From Berberis thunbergii (lineage: Eukaryota > Streptophyta > Magnoliopsida > Ranunculales > Berberidaceae), in the NCBI GenBank assembly GCA_003290165.1, contig QNQO01010665.1, positions 1 to 64,000 of the forward strand: a stretch of 64,000 bases of DNA, written 5' to 3'. Both the position numbers and the translations under genes were made by a program. Shown in pieces: positions 1 to 11,706 of this stretch (positions within the stretch are counted from its first letter, which is position 1; every line of letters begins with the position of its first letter). Under the pieces are notes generated by a model. That model was not told the DNA's origin. It saw only the letters and a list, made by a program, of their open reading frames with translations, and did not search any database.

Positions 1-289
1 ATTTGTGCCATATACCGGGTATTTAGGCAAAGCAATGAGAACCCCTGAAAGCTGCTTAGATTAACAACTGAATCAGCTTACTCAATCAAAATCGACTCTT
101 CATGCTAGAATACTGTTCGAAATTCCTTTTCCCATTGTAAATCTTCAGTTTCTGCCATAGTCGCAGCGAACTGAACAGGTAATTAGACAAACAAAGACCA
201 CCCAATCTCAAAACTATGTAAAGATTTCTACATGCAGGATAGATCGGACTAAATTTTCACAACGACGACAACAAAAACCTGCAATCCAA

Positions 290-470
290 ACAGACCCTAA
301 ACTTCTACAAACAAAAGGGTAATCAAATCAACATGCAGAGAAATTGGGGCAATTCAAAATTAAGCTCACGAAGATCTAAACAGACCCTAACACCTCTACA
401 AACAAATGGTAATCAAATCAACATGCAGAGAAATTGGGGGGGGGCAATTCAAAATTAAGCTCACGAAGAC
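290..470. repeat. 90-bp tandem duplication in intron
   Basis: Two consecutive copies (290-379 and 380-470) both start ACAGACCCTAA and end CTCACGAAGA. They differ by a few substitutions and by a longer G run in copy two. They sit in the presumed first intron of the minus-strand gene. Confidence 0.85.
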
Positions 471-522
471 GCATTCAACTCAAACGAATGTTGGAAAATG
501 AAATCTGGGTTTCGATGATTAC

Positions 523-761
523 CTTTGGCTTGCGGTATCTCCGAAGCCGGTTTGGGCGTCGGTTGGCTTTGGGGAGGGAGTGATCTTCGCCTGCTTGGGA
601 TCAGTCGCAGTTGGGGTTTTGGGTTGAGCCGATTGTGGGGTAGCAGAGGTGGCGGACGATGGTTCTGCAGCGACGACGGAGGGCTTCGCAATGGTTTTCT
701 TGACAACGGTCTTCTTTGGGGGTACTTTTCGTGGTGGGGTTTCGGCGATTCTCGTCTTCAT
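523..761 (-). CDS. First coding exon of an unrecognised Lys/Pro/Ala-rich protein
   Basis: I do not recognise the product. The exon starts at ATG (761 on the complement), preceded by a pyrimidine-rich leader and a good start context. It encodes about 79 residues rich in K, P, A, S and T, starting MKTRIAETPPRKVPPKKTVV, with no membrane segment. This looks like a disordered basic N-terminus, as in many nuclear or RNA-binding proteins, but nothing proves that. The coding frame meets a strong splice donor at 522/521 (CAAAG|GTAATC), so the gene continues left beyond position 1. Bases 1-522 are then intron. A GA-rich tract at 838-852 lies in the likely 5' leader or promoter. Real gene: fairly likely; function: unknown. 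Confidence 0.5.
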
Positions 762-1879
762 CTTGGTGGGTTTGATAGAAAGGGCGATTTGTTGAGAGAT
801 TGAGAGAAATTGAGACGATTGAGAGATGGTGTGGCAGAGAGAGAGAGAGAAGAAACTGAATTCTTCAATCTTGGTGAAGTGAGAGAAACGGGTCAGCTAA
901 ATAAATAGGGCACCAAAGAAACGGGTATTGTTCATGGGTATGGGTTTGGGTGGCAACACCGTCTGAGTGGCACCACCTACAAACAATACTTTCCCATATG
1001 CCACCACCAAGTTGGAACAATCGAAAATGTTAAAACTTAAGTTAAAGACTGATTACTTTGGTAGGTTTTGTAAAGGAATTTATGTAGCGCTGTTGGCCTT
1101 TCCTGTTAAGATTTTATAGTGAAAACTAAAATGAGTAATTCAATTTTTCTTACATTTTTAAGAACGGTAACATCTACTTTTAATTTTAAGTTTTGATTTG
1201 CATTGCACCAGCATAATCCAGTGAGATTCAAAGAGGGGAGCAAATTTTGTTTGGGTTTTTGAGAGTGATTGGGAATCGATCGACGGTGAAATTTAGTATT
1301 TTGAATCAAATATATGAGAGTATTTGCAAAGGAAGGTATCTATGGCACGCCAAATTAAATGCTTTTTCAAACAAAAAAAATCATTTAAAGTTCAAAATCA
1401 GTGCTAGCGAATAATTTTCTATAACTTATCCCAAAAAGTATTGTTCTATGTTACTATTACTAGATATTGTCGTGCCTATGACACGATATGCATTCTTTTA
1501 AACATTTACTGAGACAAACGAAAGTCCTCATATTATAATGTGCAATTAGTTCATTCAACACTAGAGACTTTGAACAAAATATCACACCCATGCCTATAAC
1601 ACTCTACAAAACCTATATTGCGTATTAAACTTATTTTCAATACTAATTGTTGATCATTGTAGTATTTGATGCATCTTCAACATAATCTCTTCGTGTACCT
1701 TCAGGTTTGGTCCCTTGATAATCTTTATTTTTGACATTCAAATTAAATAGGTTTAATGTTACTTCTTAAGATTAGATCATTTACATCCCTTCAAATTTTG
1801 GGGTTCCATATAACTCAAATGCACGATTTGTCAATACCTAGCAGTATATATATATATATATTCAATGTGCCTAGAGCTC
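762..1879. other. Intergenic, no gene seen
   Basis: Bases 762-900 probably hold the leader and promoter of the minus-strand gene, including a GA-repeat tract. The rest is AT-rich with no convincing reading frame, exon signals or RNA gene. Confidence 0.5.
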
Positions 1880-2010
1880 TCCCTATATATATATATAATT
1901 TTTATTTTTTAAATTCCTTGACCCTCCCACCCCAGATGCCGTCTGTTGGGTTCGACACTGTGACCTAGTGATATCGTCTATTGATGCTCAACCACTGAGC
2001 AATCACACCT
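1880..2010 (-). repeat. tRNA-derived SINE
   Basis: Read on the complement, the element starts GGTGTGATTGCTCAGTGGTT, an RNA polymerase III A-box-like start. About 45 bp downstream it has a B-box-like GTGTCGAACCC (1948-1958), followed by an AT-rich tail near 1880-1915. This layout is that of plant tRNA-derived SINEs. I found no clear target duplication, so the copy is probably old. Confidence 0.6.
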
Positions 2011-5000
2011 TTGAAATTAAATTATTGTTACCAAATGAACTCATATTATGTATAGGGAGTGTTACATATAACATTATCTCGTGGAATTGCATGAGAAAAC
2101 CAACTATATATTAAGAATTAAAAAAAAAATGAAATTTTAACTTGAAACAACACCATGTCGGACCGCAAAATGAATCCAATTCATGTGATAAAATTATTCA
2201 AAATAATACAACATAACAAGAAATATATATAACGTGAATACATCTAACCAAACATAGTACCACAGTGTCCTCCAAAAGTCATTTTTGTTGTTTGGTATAA
2301 CGTGAATTTTACATTTTAATTATTAAGCTAATGGATGAGATAATTATAACAAGCGCGATGAAATAAATCCTAAATATCGAAGTAAGTAATAAGTTTTTTT
2401 TAAAGATAAGAGAAAATATCAACATTGCCTCTTAATACAAAAGCATCATGGTAAGAAGGAAAAACAATATAACTACAAACCTCAAATTATTTTCTCTACA
2501 TGTTTATCTTGAAGCACTCAACAACTCGCTTAATGCATCTTATTTTTTAGGTTGTGTTTAGTTCATGGAGCGTGAAAGTAATTAGAGTTTCATAGGTTCC
2601 TTAGAAAATAGGGAAGAACAGTTCTTTAGGGCACCAAATAATATATTCCTTGAAAAGTCGTGTGTTCTTCCATTTCCTTAAAAAAAAAAAATCAAACCAA
2701 ACATTAGAAACCCACCTAAACTCCGCAAAACCCGGTTATTTTCATGAAAACGCCCCTGAACTAACCAAATCTTAATATAGTAAGCTCTTACGTAGGTGGG
2801 AAAAAGGCCCATTTGGAGTAGAAGACTTGCTCCGTGATGGAGATTTCCTTTCGGTGGAGATGGAGATTTCCTTTCGGTGGAGATGGTGATTTTGCATTTG
2901 ATTTCCTACGATACAGAAGATTATGTGTCGCAAACATTTTGCATGCTTATAGTGCGAAACTAAAGTACAATTGGAACTCTTCAAATTATGTAGTGTGATT
3001 GTGATGTTGGCTTATCCATGTTCTTAAACATACAAAAATGTTGTAATGAAATTCCCAAATATGTACAGTGGAACGCATGCATCCGGTACTAAGTTTTTTT
3101 TTTAATATAGTTTATTTATTTTTATGAACCGATACTAAGCTATTGAGCCAGTAAATAACTATATGCATTCAATCTCGCATTTTTCTCAATAAATTATAAT
3201 AATAAGTTATATCAAATAATATAACGTGAGGATCATTTTAACTTTCTATTATTATGTTTTCATTATTCTATAATAAAAAAAGTTCAAATTGTTGGTTATG
3301 GGGTTTGAATCATGGACTCTTAAATGACTTGAGGGTAAAACTTAAAAGACAAACTTTAAGTCTCAGTCATTAAATCATAAGTTAAATGTAATCTCATCCA
3401 TTCATTTGTTTATATACATAGACAAGCTCTGAAAAACCCAAACCAAGCTGCCTTATACTGTAGAAGACAACAAGATTGCACAGGTAATCTCAAACAATAA
3501 ATACTTGGGATGCGCTTTTAGTATTTCTAATAATGCATATTTATCTTAGATCTAAATATTAGTTTTAACTTGATACATGTTGGAATTATTCGTCTACGGT
3601 ACAACAATCAAGATTTTATAACATGTATTTGGGTCCCGCCCATTGTCAAAATTTAATTGTTGTCGCCTCGCTTCTCTTAGTAAGGGTATATCCATATTTT
3701 ATTTTTATTTTTAATGGTAGATTTTCTCTCGAACCCAATGTCAACTTTGTGATTTTTTATGCATATAAATGAAAACGTAATGCTTATATTCCATGTAGGG
3801 TTTTCCAATCCTTCCTTAAGAGTGCTAGCTAGAAAATTTGAAGATAATATATTTGGTTCAGACGCACACCAGTGGTCTATATGTGCTTTCTATCCGCCAC
3901 AAATCTCACCTACCTTGTGCATAAAATGACACTCTAAAACCTTATATTATTAAAAAAAAAAAAAAAAAAAAAACCCACACATATCAAAAAGGGAAAAGAA
4001 AAACACAATCATTGCCAAGTAATACTAATGTTTAGTTCACAAAATAGCTTATCGACACTATATTTTAAATATAAACACTAAATTTTTCTTCAAGTATAGA
4101 TGGACAAATTAAATTTTGTGGTTAGAGAAATTATGGAAGATCTCAAAAAATTTATTATCAACTTTCCGTTCTTAACAATTATTTATCATATATTGAGAAA
4201 AAAAAAATCAACATGGATGGTTTGAGAATATGTCTTAATCAATGAAAAAGGTAATTTATATCGTTAATGATAAGAGTGCCACATTTGAAGGACATTCAAA
4301 TAATGAAATTTTAATTTAATTTTGTATTGCAGACAGTTGTTATTTATGCTAGATTAACCATGATGGACCAGTATACTACACGATGAACAGAGGCAACCTA
4401 GAACAACTATTGAATAGGTATGGCAACCTCTCATTAGCATTATTCAGATACTGCTTTCTCTTCACAACCTTTAATTTTGTAATTTTATTTCTAGAGACTT
4501 TAATTATGAGGCTCGTATCCTTGCTGTTGTAGTAGGCCGACAATATTGTAATTCTTATTAGTAATATATGCTATATGTTTTAATAATGTTTTTAATAAAA
4601 ATAATTAAAAAAAAAATGATGGACCAGATGTCTCTACGTCGACTCCTTCTAATCTACTATACTGTACGATTGTTCTGTTATTGCCATTTTTCTTGTATGA
4701 CTTGTTTATGAAAACATGTATGATGAACTTGTTTCCACTCTAGTAGCAAATTGCCATCCAATTTCAATAGTACTATACGAGTTTGTGTTTTCATCCATAT
4801 AGATTTTTGCTTTATATCTGCTTTATTTTCATTTTATTCCTGATATGATTGCACCTGGGGGCTTGGTTTTTAAGTATTATGGAGATTGGTATTAGTAATT
4901 TGTTTGTCAAAATTTGACCTTATTTCATGTTCCTCATTTATATTTGCAAGTTGAAAGTTGATGAATTTATGCTAAGGCGATTTTAGGCACACTCTACAGG

Positions 5001-5215
5001 TTTAACACGTGCATGAAGAGAAACTGCCATAGTTGCTCCACGTGAGAAGAGAAAGAGAAGGAGAAGACGAAGAATGCAGCAGTCAGATTGTGAAAATTGA
5101 GAGCAAATAATATTTTTCCCAATCTAGTTTTCTCAAAAGATTTTTTTCCTTTCCATAAACATAACTCGGGTTTTTCATTATTTGGAAACGGGAATTCTTA
5201 AGTACATTGGGATCT
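2011..5215. other. Intergenic, no gene seen
   Basis: AT-rich sequence without credible coding exons. It contains a short tandem repeat of GGAGATTTCCTTTCGGTGGA near 2838-2885 and a long A run near 3950-3972. No tRNA, rRNA or known transposon end was recognised. Confidence 0.5.
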
Positions 5216-5308
5216 TGCCTGATTTTGGTGCCTGATGCTACCAAGCACCGTTGCCTGTCTCGAGGAACATTAACGGTGCCTGGTAGCACCAGGCACCAAA
5301 ATCAGACA
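5216..5308. repeat. Long near-perfect hairpin (37-bp arms)
   Basis: The arms 5216-5252 and 5272-5308 are reverse complements with three mismatches, separated by a 19-base loop. Weaker pairing continues about 15-20 bp outward. The core is built on GGTGCCTG(A/G)TGCTACCA. It could be a foldback MITE or a small-RNA hairpin. It codes for nothing credible. Confidence 0.85.
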
Positions 5309-6129
5309 AAATATCGGTGCACTGTAATATTACTCATTTGGAAAATAATCCTTAGTTTAAAATTTGTCAATAGGAGTATGGAATATATAGATGAATGTCC
5401 TCCAATGCCAAGTTAAGAACATTTAGAAAATATCACATGATTTTCTTTTGTTGGTTGAGGTTGTTTACAACTTAAAAGGAGACTTGGTTCTATTGCACTT
5501 TACTTAAGAATAAATTGTTTATTTCACCATTGCTACCAAAAATAGTGGCATATTGTGTCTACCGTCTAAATTAATAAAAATCGAATTTACGACCTCAAAG
5601 CCCGACTGTTAATTAAGCGGAGTCTAAGTTTGATACTTACAAGACCATAATCTAATTCATTTACAATCTTAAAGCTAGGGCATGTTTAACAAACTTATGC
5701 TTGAGAGACATCTACAAATCATCTATTGGACCGTGATCGTGATATTGACCAACATGTGTCCGATGTCATTAAAGTTTTTTGAGTGACAATGAGGTGAATA
5801 AAGATATTAAGTACGTGATACTTTGTTTCCCCTTATTTCTTTCTGTACAAACTTAAGAAATTTGTGTTTTTTTTTCTCATCAAATATTGTAAAAAATAAA
5901 AAATGTTTAAATTGGAATCTTTATAAGGTGTTTGTTTGATTCTTTAACATATACCTTATTTCTAATTTGGGGATAATACATAGAAAAAGAGTGGTTTCAA
6001 ATTTTGGAGAAATAATGAGAATTCATAATTACCAACTTGATTTGTTTGAGGTTGAATATATTTATTTATTAATAAATACGTGAAGAAAATAAATTTGGTG
6101 TTAGCATACATTGATGGAAAAAACACTTG

Positions 6130-6147
6130 AAATAAATAAATAAATAA

Positions 6148-6203
<56 letters not shown>
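6130..6203. repeat. (TAAA)n and (TA)n microsatellite
   Basis: A run of AAAT units followed by about 25 TA dinucleotides. It lies in duplicated copy A and is absent from copy B. Confidence 0.95.
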
Positions 6204-6207
<4 letters not shown>

Positions 6208-6599
6208 CATATAATGCAAGGTTGGCTTAGGAACAATGAATGTGAGGAAAAACCAATAGTTAGGTGAATAGTAGCCATGGGTATTTATGCCATTTTACAT
6301 ATGTAAAATTTTACCCTCTCAAATATTGTTATTATACCTAAATTTATAACATAATTTATTTGAAGCCCTTAATTATTTATAAATTGTAATTAGCTCTTAC
6401 AATTATAAATAAATTTTTTTGTTTAGAATTTCAATAATAATTTTTGTTTATTATTAAAAGGTTGTAATAAATTAAAAAATATTAAATATCCATGCACATG
6501 AGTGCGTCGACACCGACACCCTAGTAGTAGTAATAATAATTGATTAACAATCATCACCATGATAGAGATGTCTTTGAAATGCGCATCAACACTGAAGCT

Positions 6600-6608
6600 A
6601 TACCAAAG
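6600..6608 (+). repeat. Target-site duplication of MULE-1 (left)
   Basis: ATACCAAAG here is repeated exactly at 19362-19370. Nine bases is the usual Mutator target duplication. Confidence 0.9.
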
Positions 6609-7116
6609 CAATAATTCTAGCTGGCCTGGGAGGTGCGCCTGGGTGGCTGCCTGGACACTCCCTGGCACGCGTTCGGTAGCCTCCCAGGCACGTGCATGCT
6701 TCTGGCGGGATTTCTGCAGAGCCAAAATTTTGGGGAAAAAATTCGCTCCTTCGCTCCTTCTTCAATGGTCTTTCAAAACAAAATTTCAAACCGAAAATTT
6801 GAGGAAAATTTGGGCGAACCGAAACTCAAGAAAAACAAATAGAGGAAGAATCGAAACTCGAGTGAAACCGAAAATTTGGGCGAATCGAAACTCGAGAGAG
6901 TAGAAGAAGAAGAAGAAGAAGAGGAAGAACAAATAGAATAACTTGTTGAAGCAACTGGAATCAGCGACCCAAACGGAGGAAACCCGCGAAAGGTAAGTCC
7001 CAAACTTGAAATGTCTTGATTTCTTCTAGATCTGGGGTTTGTAGATCTAGGATTCCTGACGGGTTTTTTTTTCTTTTTTTTTCTTTTTTGTATGTGAGTT
7101 ATATGACCAGTAGTTT
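6609..7116 (+). repeat. MULE-1 left terminal inverted repeat
   Basis: The repeat matches the complement of 18592-19361 from the element end through GACCAGTAGTTT. It includes a GA-rich leader and a splice donor CGAAAG|GTAAGT at 6992/6993, so it probably holds the promoter and the noncoding first exon of the transposase gene. The acceptor just before the ATG is at 8784. Confidence 0.85.
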
Positions 7117-8783
7117 GTCTTGGTTTCTTCTTGAATTATCTTTTCTTTTTTCTTGAGTTTATGTTTAGAACTTGTTATGAAATGGCCAAATTTATAGTTT
7201 GAATTCACTTTTTTCAGTAAACACTATCACATTACTTTCTGGAACTAAATTAATTAAAGCATTTAATTATTTTGAAAACATAGGATGGTTGTGATTTGGT
7301 CAGTTTGGTTTTGCTTGATTTGGTGGTATTCAAGTCTGATTGATTTGCTTTTGGTTGGCCTGAGAAGATAATAAGTTTGCTTATGATTACTTATTTTGTC
7401 CATTTTGATTATGAAATAGTAAAAATTAGCAGTTTAGATCAGTTATCAAGTTTGGCTCAAAAGTCAAAACGGGAACAAATGTTGGGGAAGAAAAATGTTG
7501 GGAACAAATGTTGGGGTTTGAAGAAAAAATTTGTTGGGGAAGCTTGAAAAAATTGAGTACTTGAAGTTGAAGATGAATTTATGATTTTCCAGGGAATACA
7601 TGCCTTGTTCCCTCCTTAGTTGAGGGTCTTAAAGCTGGTTTGTTGGCCAAGGGATTCACTCAGACTTGTGGAGTAGACTAGATGGAAATTTTCTCTCATG
7701 TAGCATGGATGGATTTTGTTTTGGGATTGTTATCAATTGTTGTTAGTTGTGATTGACCACTTTATCAGTTGGACATTAAAAATGCTTTCTTACCTGGAGT
7801 GTTACTAAAGGAGGGGGATTTGGATCAGACCTGGGTATGTTGTGTACAAGACCTGGGTATGTTGTGTATAGGACAAAGTATATGGTGTCAAAACTGAAAA
7901 ACCAACACAATCTGTGTATTGAAGAATCACCCTGCATGACACAGTCTATGGATTGAAGAATCACCCTGTCCCTGCACTTAGTTTGATAATTCATTTCAGT
8001 TGTGATCCAATTGTTTATACTCTTTCCTAGCCAAGTTTGTGTTTTTACTATGCTTACCACCTCTACACCTAATGAAGGAGGAGAATGAAGCACAATGCAT
8101 TAACATGCTTCTATAAGCATGTGAGTTAGAAGCCACGTGATTTTCTTTCTGGTGTTCTTAGACAAGTTTTTTTTAATCATACTTGTTTCATCTCTTTTTC
8201 AAATTGAACAATTGAGATGTGTCCTTGCTTCAACCATATCACTTATCTTTTCAATAGGTTTTATATCCTAAAACAATGCGTCATTCTGTAACTTTTCTGT
8301 GCATTAAGAAACTATTATGAATATCCATAATCCAAAACTTGGGCATCTGGCTTACAAGTTGTTTTACTTGATGCTTTTTGGATTTTACTTCACTTAGTTA
8401 TCTCTTTGGTATATTCATTGTCATTCCTAGAATGTTTTAGCACAATGTCTGGCCCATGGAGCCATTTGGTGGGTCTTGTTAGATATACTTGTGATAAAAC
8501 TTGTCCCAATTTCATATACACAAGGCATGCAACAGTAAGTTTAAAAACAGAATGACCAAACAGTATTTGCTGCATTAAGAGATTGATGTAATTGTTGGTG
8601 TATTTTCATGTGATTTTAGATAATATGGTAAATGGAATTGAATTGTGTGAATGTTATAAGGTTTGGCTTGCTATGCATCTTGCTTGATATGTTCATTTTC
8701 CATAATGAGTGTTGTTGTTACTTGAAAAGAGCATTTTGTCGAAATAGAACTACATGAAAATTTTTATTTTTCAAAAACCTTTT
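7117..8783 (+). other. Presumed leader intron of MULE-1 transposase
   Basis: This sequence lies between the donor in the terminal repeat (6993) and the acceptor CCTTTTAG before the ATG at 8788. It is T-rich and has no genuine long frame apart from the Copia fragment listed separately. Confidence 0.5.
7610..7815 (+). pseudogene. Copia (Ty1) reverse transcriptase fragment
   Basis: From 7628 the frame reads LKAGLLAKGFTQTCGVD, stop, MEIFSHVAWMD. Further on comes PLYQLDIKNAFLPGVLL. These are the hallmark blocks at the start of the Ty1/copia reverse transcriptase (LVAKGFTQ..GVDY..TFSPVA, QLDVKNAFL). There are in-frame stops and no LTRs nearby. Weakly recognisable Copia-like words continue to about 8070. 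This is an old insertion remnant inside the MULE-1 leader intron. Confidence 0.7.
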
Positions 8784-8787
8784 AGGG

Positions 8788-10082
8788 ATGGATAGTGTAG
8801 AAGAGAATGAATTGATGGAAAATGAAGAAAATTTAGAAGAGATAATGGATCCCACAGAAGGGATGCAGTTCAACAACATTAATGAGTACCAACGATATTT
8901 TCATGATTATGGTAATAAAATAGGATTTCCAGTGAAAATAAAGAATACGGAAAAAGATGAAAATGGAAAACCTATATTCATGACGCTTGCATGTGGTCGT
9001 TCTGGGCAGCATAAAAGTCAATCACAAAATGTTGTAAATAAACGGGGTACAACTAAATGTGGATGTTTGGCTAAAATTAGAGGTAAAATTTACCCTGATG
9101 GAACAGTGTCAGTGACAAAGGTAACAGTTGATCACAATCATGAATTGAGCCTTGGAAAATCTAGATTTTATCCGAAAAATAGAGTTATGAGCTCGTATGT
9201 GAAGAAGAAGCTGGATTATAATGATAGGGCGGGTATTAGGCCAAATAAGAGTTTTAATTCATGTGTGGTAGAAGCTGGTGGTCATGATAGCCTGCCTTTT
9301 TCTCAAAAAGATTGTTACAATTATCTGGATAAAATGAGGAGGTTGAGGCTTGGGGAAGGGGATGCGGAGGTCATTCATAACTACTTCCAAAAAATGCAAG
9401 CTAACAATGCTGAGTTCTTTTATATGTTGGATTTGGACAATAAAGGTAGATTGAGAAATGTCTTTTGGGCTGATGCATGGAGCAGAGCAGCTTACAAGGA
9501 GTTTGGAGATGTTGTTACCTTCGACACTACATACTTGACAAATAAGTATGAGATGCCATTTGCTCCTTTTGTTGGGGTGAACCATCACGGTCAGTCAATT
9601 CTTTTCGGATGTGGATTGATATGTGGTGAGACCATTGAAGAGTTTGTTTGGCTTTTCCAAACTTGGCTTGTGTGTATGAATGGCAATGCTCCGACGGCTA
9701 TAATCACTGATCAAGATAGGGCAATGAAGAGGGTCGTTGAAATTGTATTTCCCAACACACGACACAGATGGTGTTTGTGGCATATTATGAAGAAGTTGCC
9801 TGAAAAGTTGTCCGGTTGCAATCAATATGATGCAATAAAGTTTGCAATGCAAAGAGCAGTTTACGATTCGTTGTCTCATGAAGAGTTTGAAGTAAATTGG
9901 CATGGTTTCATTGAGAAATATTGTCTGCAAGAAAATGCTTGGCTGAAAGGATTATATCTTGATAGAATGCTTTGGGTGCCAACATATCAAAGATCTACTT
10001 TCTGGGCGGGGATGTCTTCAACTCAAAGGAGTAAAAGCATGAATGTTTTTTTTGATGGTTATGTAAATTCGAAGACCACTTT
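8788..10082 (+). pseudogene. FAR1-type MULE transposase, 5' part (interrupted)
   Basis: This is the transposase of MULE-1, about 432 residues before the interruption. In order it has an acidic N-terminus; a FAR1 DNA-binding zinc domain at residues ~35-115 (CGCLAKI, then DHNHELS); and a MULE transposase core at ~205-330 with VVTFDTTY, AIITDQD and HRWCLWHIMKKL. The DDE-type first and second aspartates are those in FDTTY and TDQD. The ATG follows an acceptor (CCTTTTAG|GG), fitting a first noncoding exon in the left terminal repeat. The frame is cut after KTT by the 10083-14325 insertion and resumes at 14331 in the same frame. Plant FAR1/FHY3 proteins were domesticated from this transposase type, but the position inside terminal repeats marks this one as the transposon's own. 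Confidence 0.85.
10078..10082 (+). repeat. 5-bp target duplication ACTTT (left)
   Basis: It repeats exactly at 14326-14330. Removing one copy plus the insert restores the transposase frame (KTT-LKQFVEQYE). Confidence 0.9.
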
Positions 10083-10263
10083 TGTAATACCCGCCTAATT
10101 AAATAAATATAAAAATTTCTTTCGTAAACCCTAATGTTGATGGGTTGTTACCCAATTGTATTTGGACTTGGTTGTGGGCTTTTATTAAACTAATAAGTAG
10201 GGTTTTATTATGTGAAAGAGGGCGGGTGTTCTCAGAATTTTAGTGGGGGCGAATAGCCACCCA

Positions 10264-10275
10264 CTATATATAAAA
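10264..10275 (+). promoter_or_regulatory. TATA box candidate of the captured fusion gene
   Basis: TATATATAAAAA lies about 140 bases before the ATG at 10407 and is followed by a pyrimidine-rich leader. It would drive the chimeric frame on the plus strand. Inferred from position and sequence only. Confidence 0.4.
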
Positions 10276-10406
10276 AGAGAAACAAACAAAACCTTGTTTT
10301 TCCTTCCTCCTTTTCCCTTTCTTTTGTTTCTTCCTTCACCTTCCCTTCTTCGCGATTTCTTCTCCTCTGGCGGCGCTGGGAATGGTGGTGGTGATCCTGT
10401 TGGTGT

Positions 10407-11255
10407 GTGTGTGATGGAGAAGGAAGTAGTGACGGTGGTGAAGGGAGTGGAAGAAGAGTGCTGGTGCCATCGCTGCGTCTAAGAAAGACGGCGAGGAGGC
10501 TGAAGCTGCTGTTGAGGGAGGTTGATGCTGCTCCTTTCAAGCAGTGGTATCTTACTTATTATGGGATCGATATCGGGCGCAAGAAGAAGAGACTTGGATT
10601 CAATCATCACAAAAAGGCTGGTGCTATGAATGCTTTGGTTCGAGTTTCTGCTATACTGACCAATGCACCTTATCTATTGAATTTGGATTGCGATCACTAC
10701 ATCAACAACAGTAAGGCTATCAGGGAGAGAATGTGTTTTATGATGGATCCTTTATTGGGAAAGAAAGTATGTTACGTGCAATTTCCACAGGGGTTTGATG
10801 GTATTGATCGTCATGATCGATATGCTAATAGGAATACTGTTTTCTTTGATATCAACATGAAAGGTTTGGATGGGATTCAAGGACCCATTTATGTCGGGGC
10901 TGGAAGTGTTTTTAGAAGGCAAGCACTTTATGGTTTTGATGCTCCAAAATCTAAGAAGCCACCTACTAGAACCTGTAATTGCTTGCCCAAGTGGATGTGT
11001 TGCGGGTGCTGCTTTTCTGAGAGGAGTAAGAAGAAGAGTAACAGACCCAAGTCTGAGAAAAAGAAGAAGATTGCTAAGGTTATGCATAAAGAGGTTAGGG
11101 ATCTTCAGAGGTATGCGAATTTGGTTTCGACTACTCCGAGTAATAGAAAGTGGGTGCCTGAGGATTTGATGGTGATTTCGAAAGAAGTGGCTGGATATTT
11201 GATCACTGAAGTTGTGCTAGATCAGGTATTGTTCATTACAATACCATTAGAATAA
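10407..11255 (+). CDS. Chimeric ORF: RPS8 fragment fused to cellulose synthase fragment
   Basis: The 282-codon frame is a patchwork. Residues 39-61 ([20 protein letters not shown], then KKK) are ribosomal protein S8. Residues ~62-225 are a cellulose synthase catalytic stretch starting [16 protein letters not shown], including [13 protein letters not shown] with the D-x-D UDP-glucose motif, and the Cys-rich [13 protein letters not shown] of the class-specific region. Residues ~226-277 ([20 protein letters not shown], then WVPEDLMV) belong to a third, unassigned gene. A donor (GATCAG|GTATTG) at 11225/11226 may splice it onward. A second S8 piece ([12 protein letters not shown]) lies out of frame just upstream at 10466-10516, so the S8 exons are scrambled. 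The TED and QxxRW catalytic motifs of cellulose synthase are absent, so it cannot make cellulose. Whether it is expressed is unknown. Confidence 0.75.
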   Translation: MCDGEGSSDGGEGSGRRVLVPSLRLRKTARRLKLLLREVDAAPFKQWYLTYYGIDIGRKKKRLGFNHHKKAGAMNALVRVSAILTNAPYLLNLDCDHYINNSKAIRERMCFMMDPLLGKKVCYVQFPQGFDGIDRHDRYANRNTVFFDINMKGLDGIQGPIYVGAGSVFRRQALYGFDAPKSKKPPTRTCNCLPKWMCCGCCFSERSKKKSNRPKSEKKKKIAKVMHKEVRDLQRYANLVSTTPSNRKWVPEDLMVISKEVAGYLITEVVLDQVLFITIPLE

Positions 11256-11706
11256 AGTTTATATTTTATCATAAGTTCAAGTGTGTTTTGCTAAAATGCT
11301 TGTTTGCCTAAGTGGATTTGAGCATTTGTATAATGGCAGTCAGGAAAAAAAAAAAAAAAAAAAAAAAAAGTGAATGATGAACAAATAGAACAGTGCACCA
11401 AATTCTACAAGAGTCCATTGAAGTGGCACGAGTAATGTTATAGCTCAGAAACACGATTAATATGTTATCGCCTAACCTTTTATGGAAACACTCTTATGAC
11501 CTTATAAGCTCAGGATATGCTCTATGTAATGCGAAGGTAGCTGACATTATTGAAAAAGACCGAGTATATCAGGCTCATAGGAGATAGAGTGCCCCTCAAA
11601 TTAACATCAAGTCTAAAAAGTTGTTAGTGAGCAATGGCCACATTGAAGTTACCATTGAAAATAGCATATTATCTGGAGAGAACTTTTTGGGTTTTGAGAT
11701 TGTAAG

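Larger units (their letters stand above)
5477..6608. repeat. Duplicated segment copy A, left part
   Basis: This stretch is collinear with 19834 onward (copy B). Both start AGGAG..CTTGGTTCTATTG and share TGGACCGTGAT, ATTAAGTACGTGATACTTTG and AATCATCACCAT blocks in the same order. Copy A resumes at 19371 after the MULE-1 insertion. It contains no gene. Confidence 0.85.

Noticed and set aside
1929..2010. tRNA gene
   Set aside because: A- and B-box words are present, but there is no foldable cloverleaf and an AT-rich tail follows. SINE is the better reading; the same applies to 38392-38564 and 63156-63288.
5083..5416. Small proteins across the hairpin
   Set aside because: Open frames exist on both strands only because the hairpin arms are complementary.
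10407..11255. Genuine cellulose synthase gene
   Set aside because: Only one central stretch is present, fused to S8 and other sequence inside a mobile element, without the later catalytic motifs or membrane helices.
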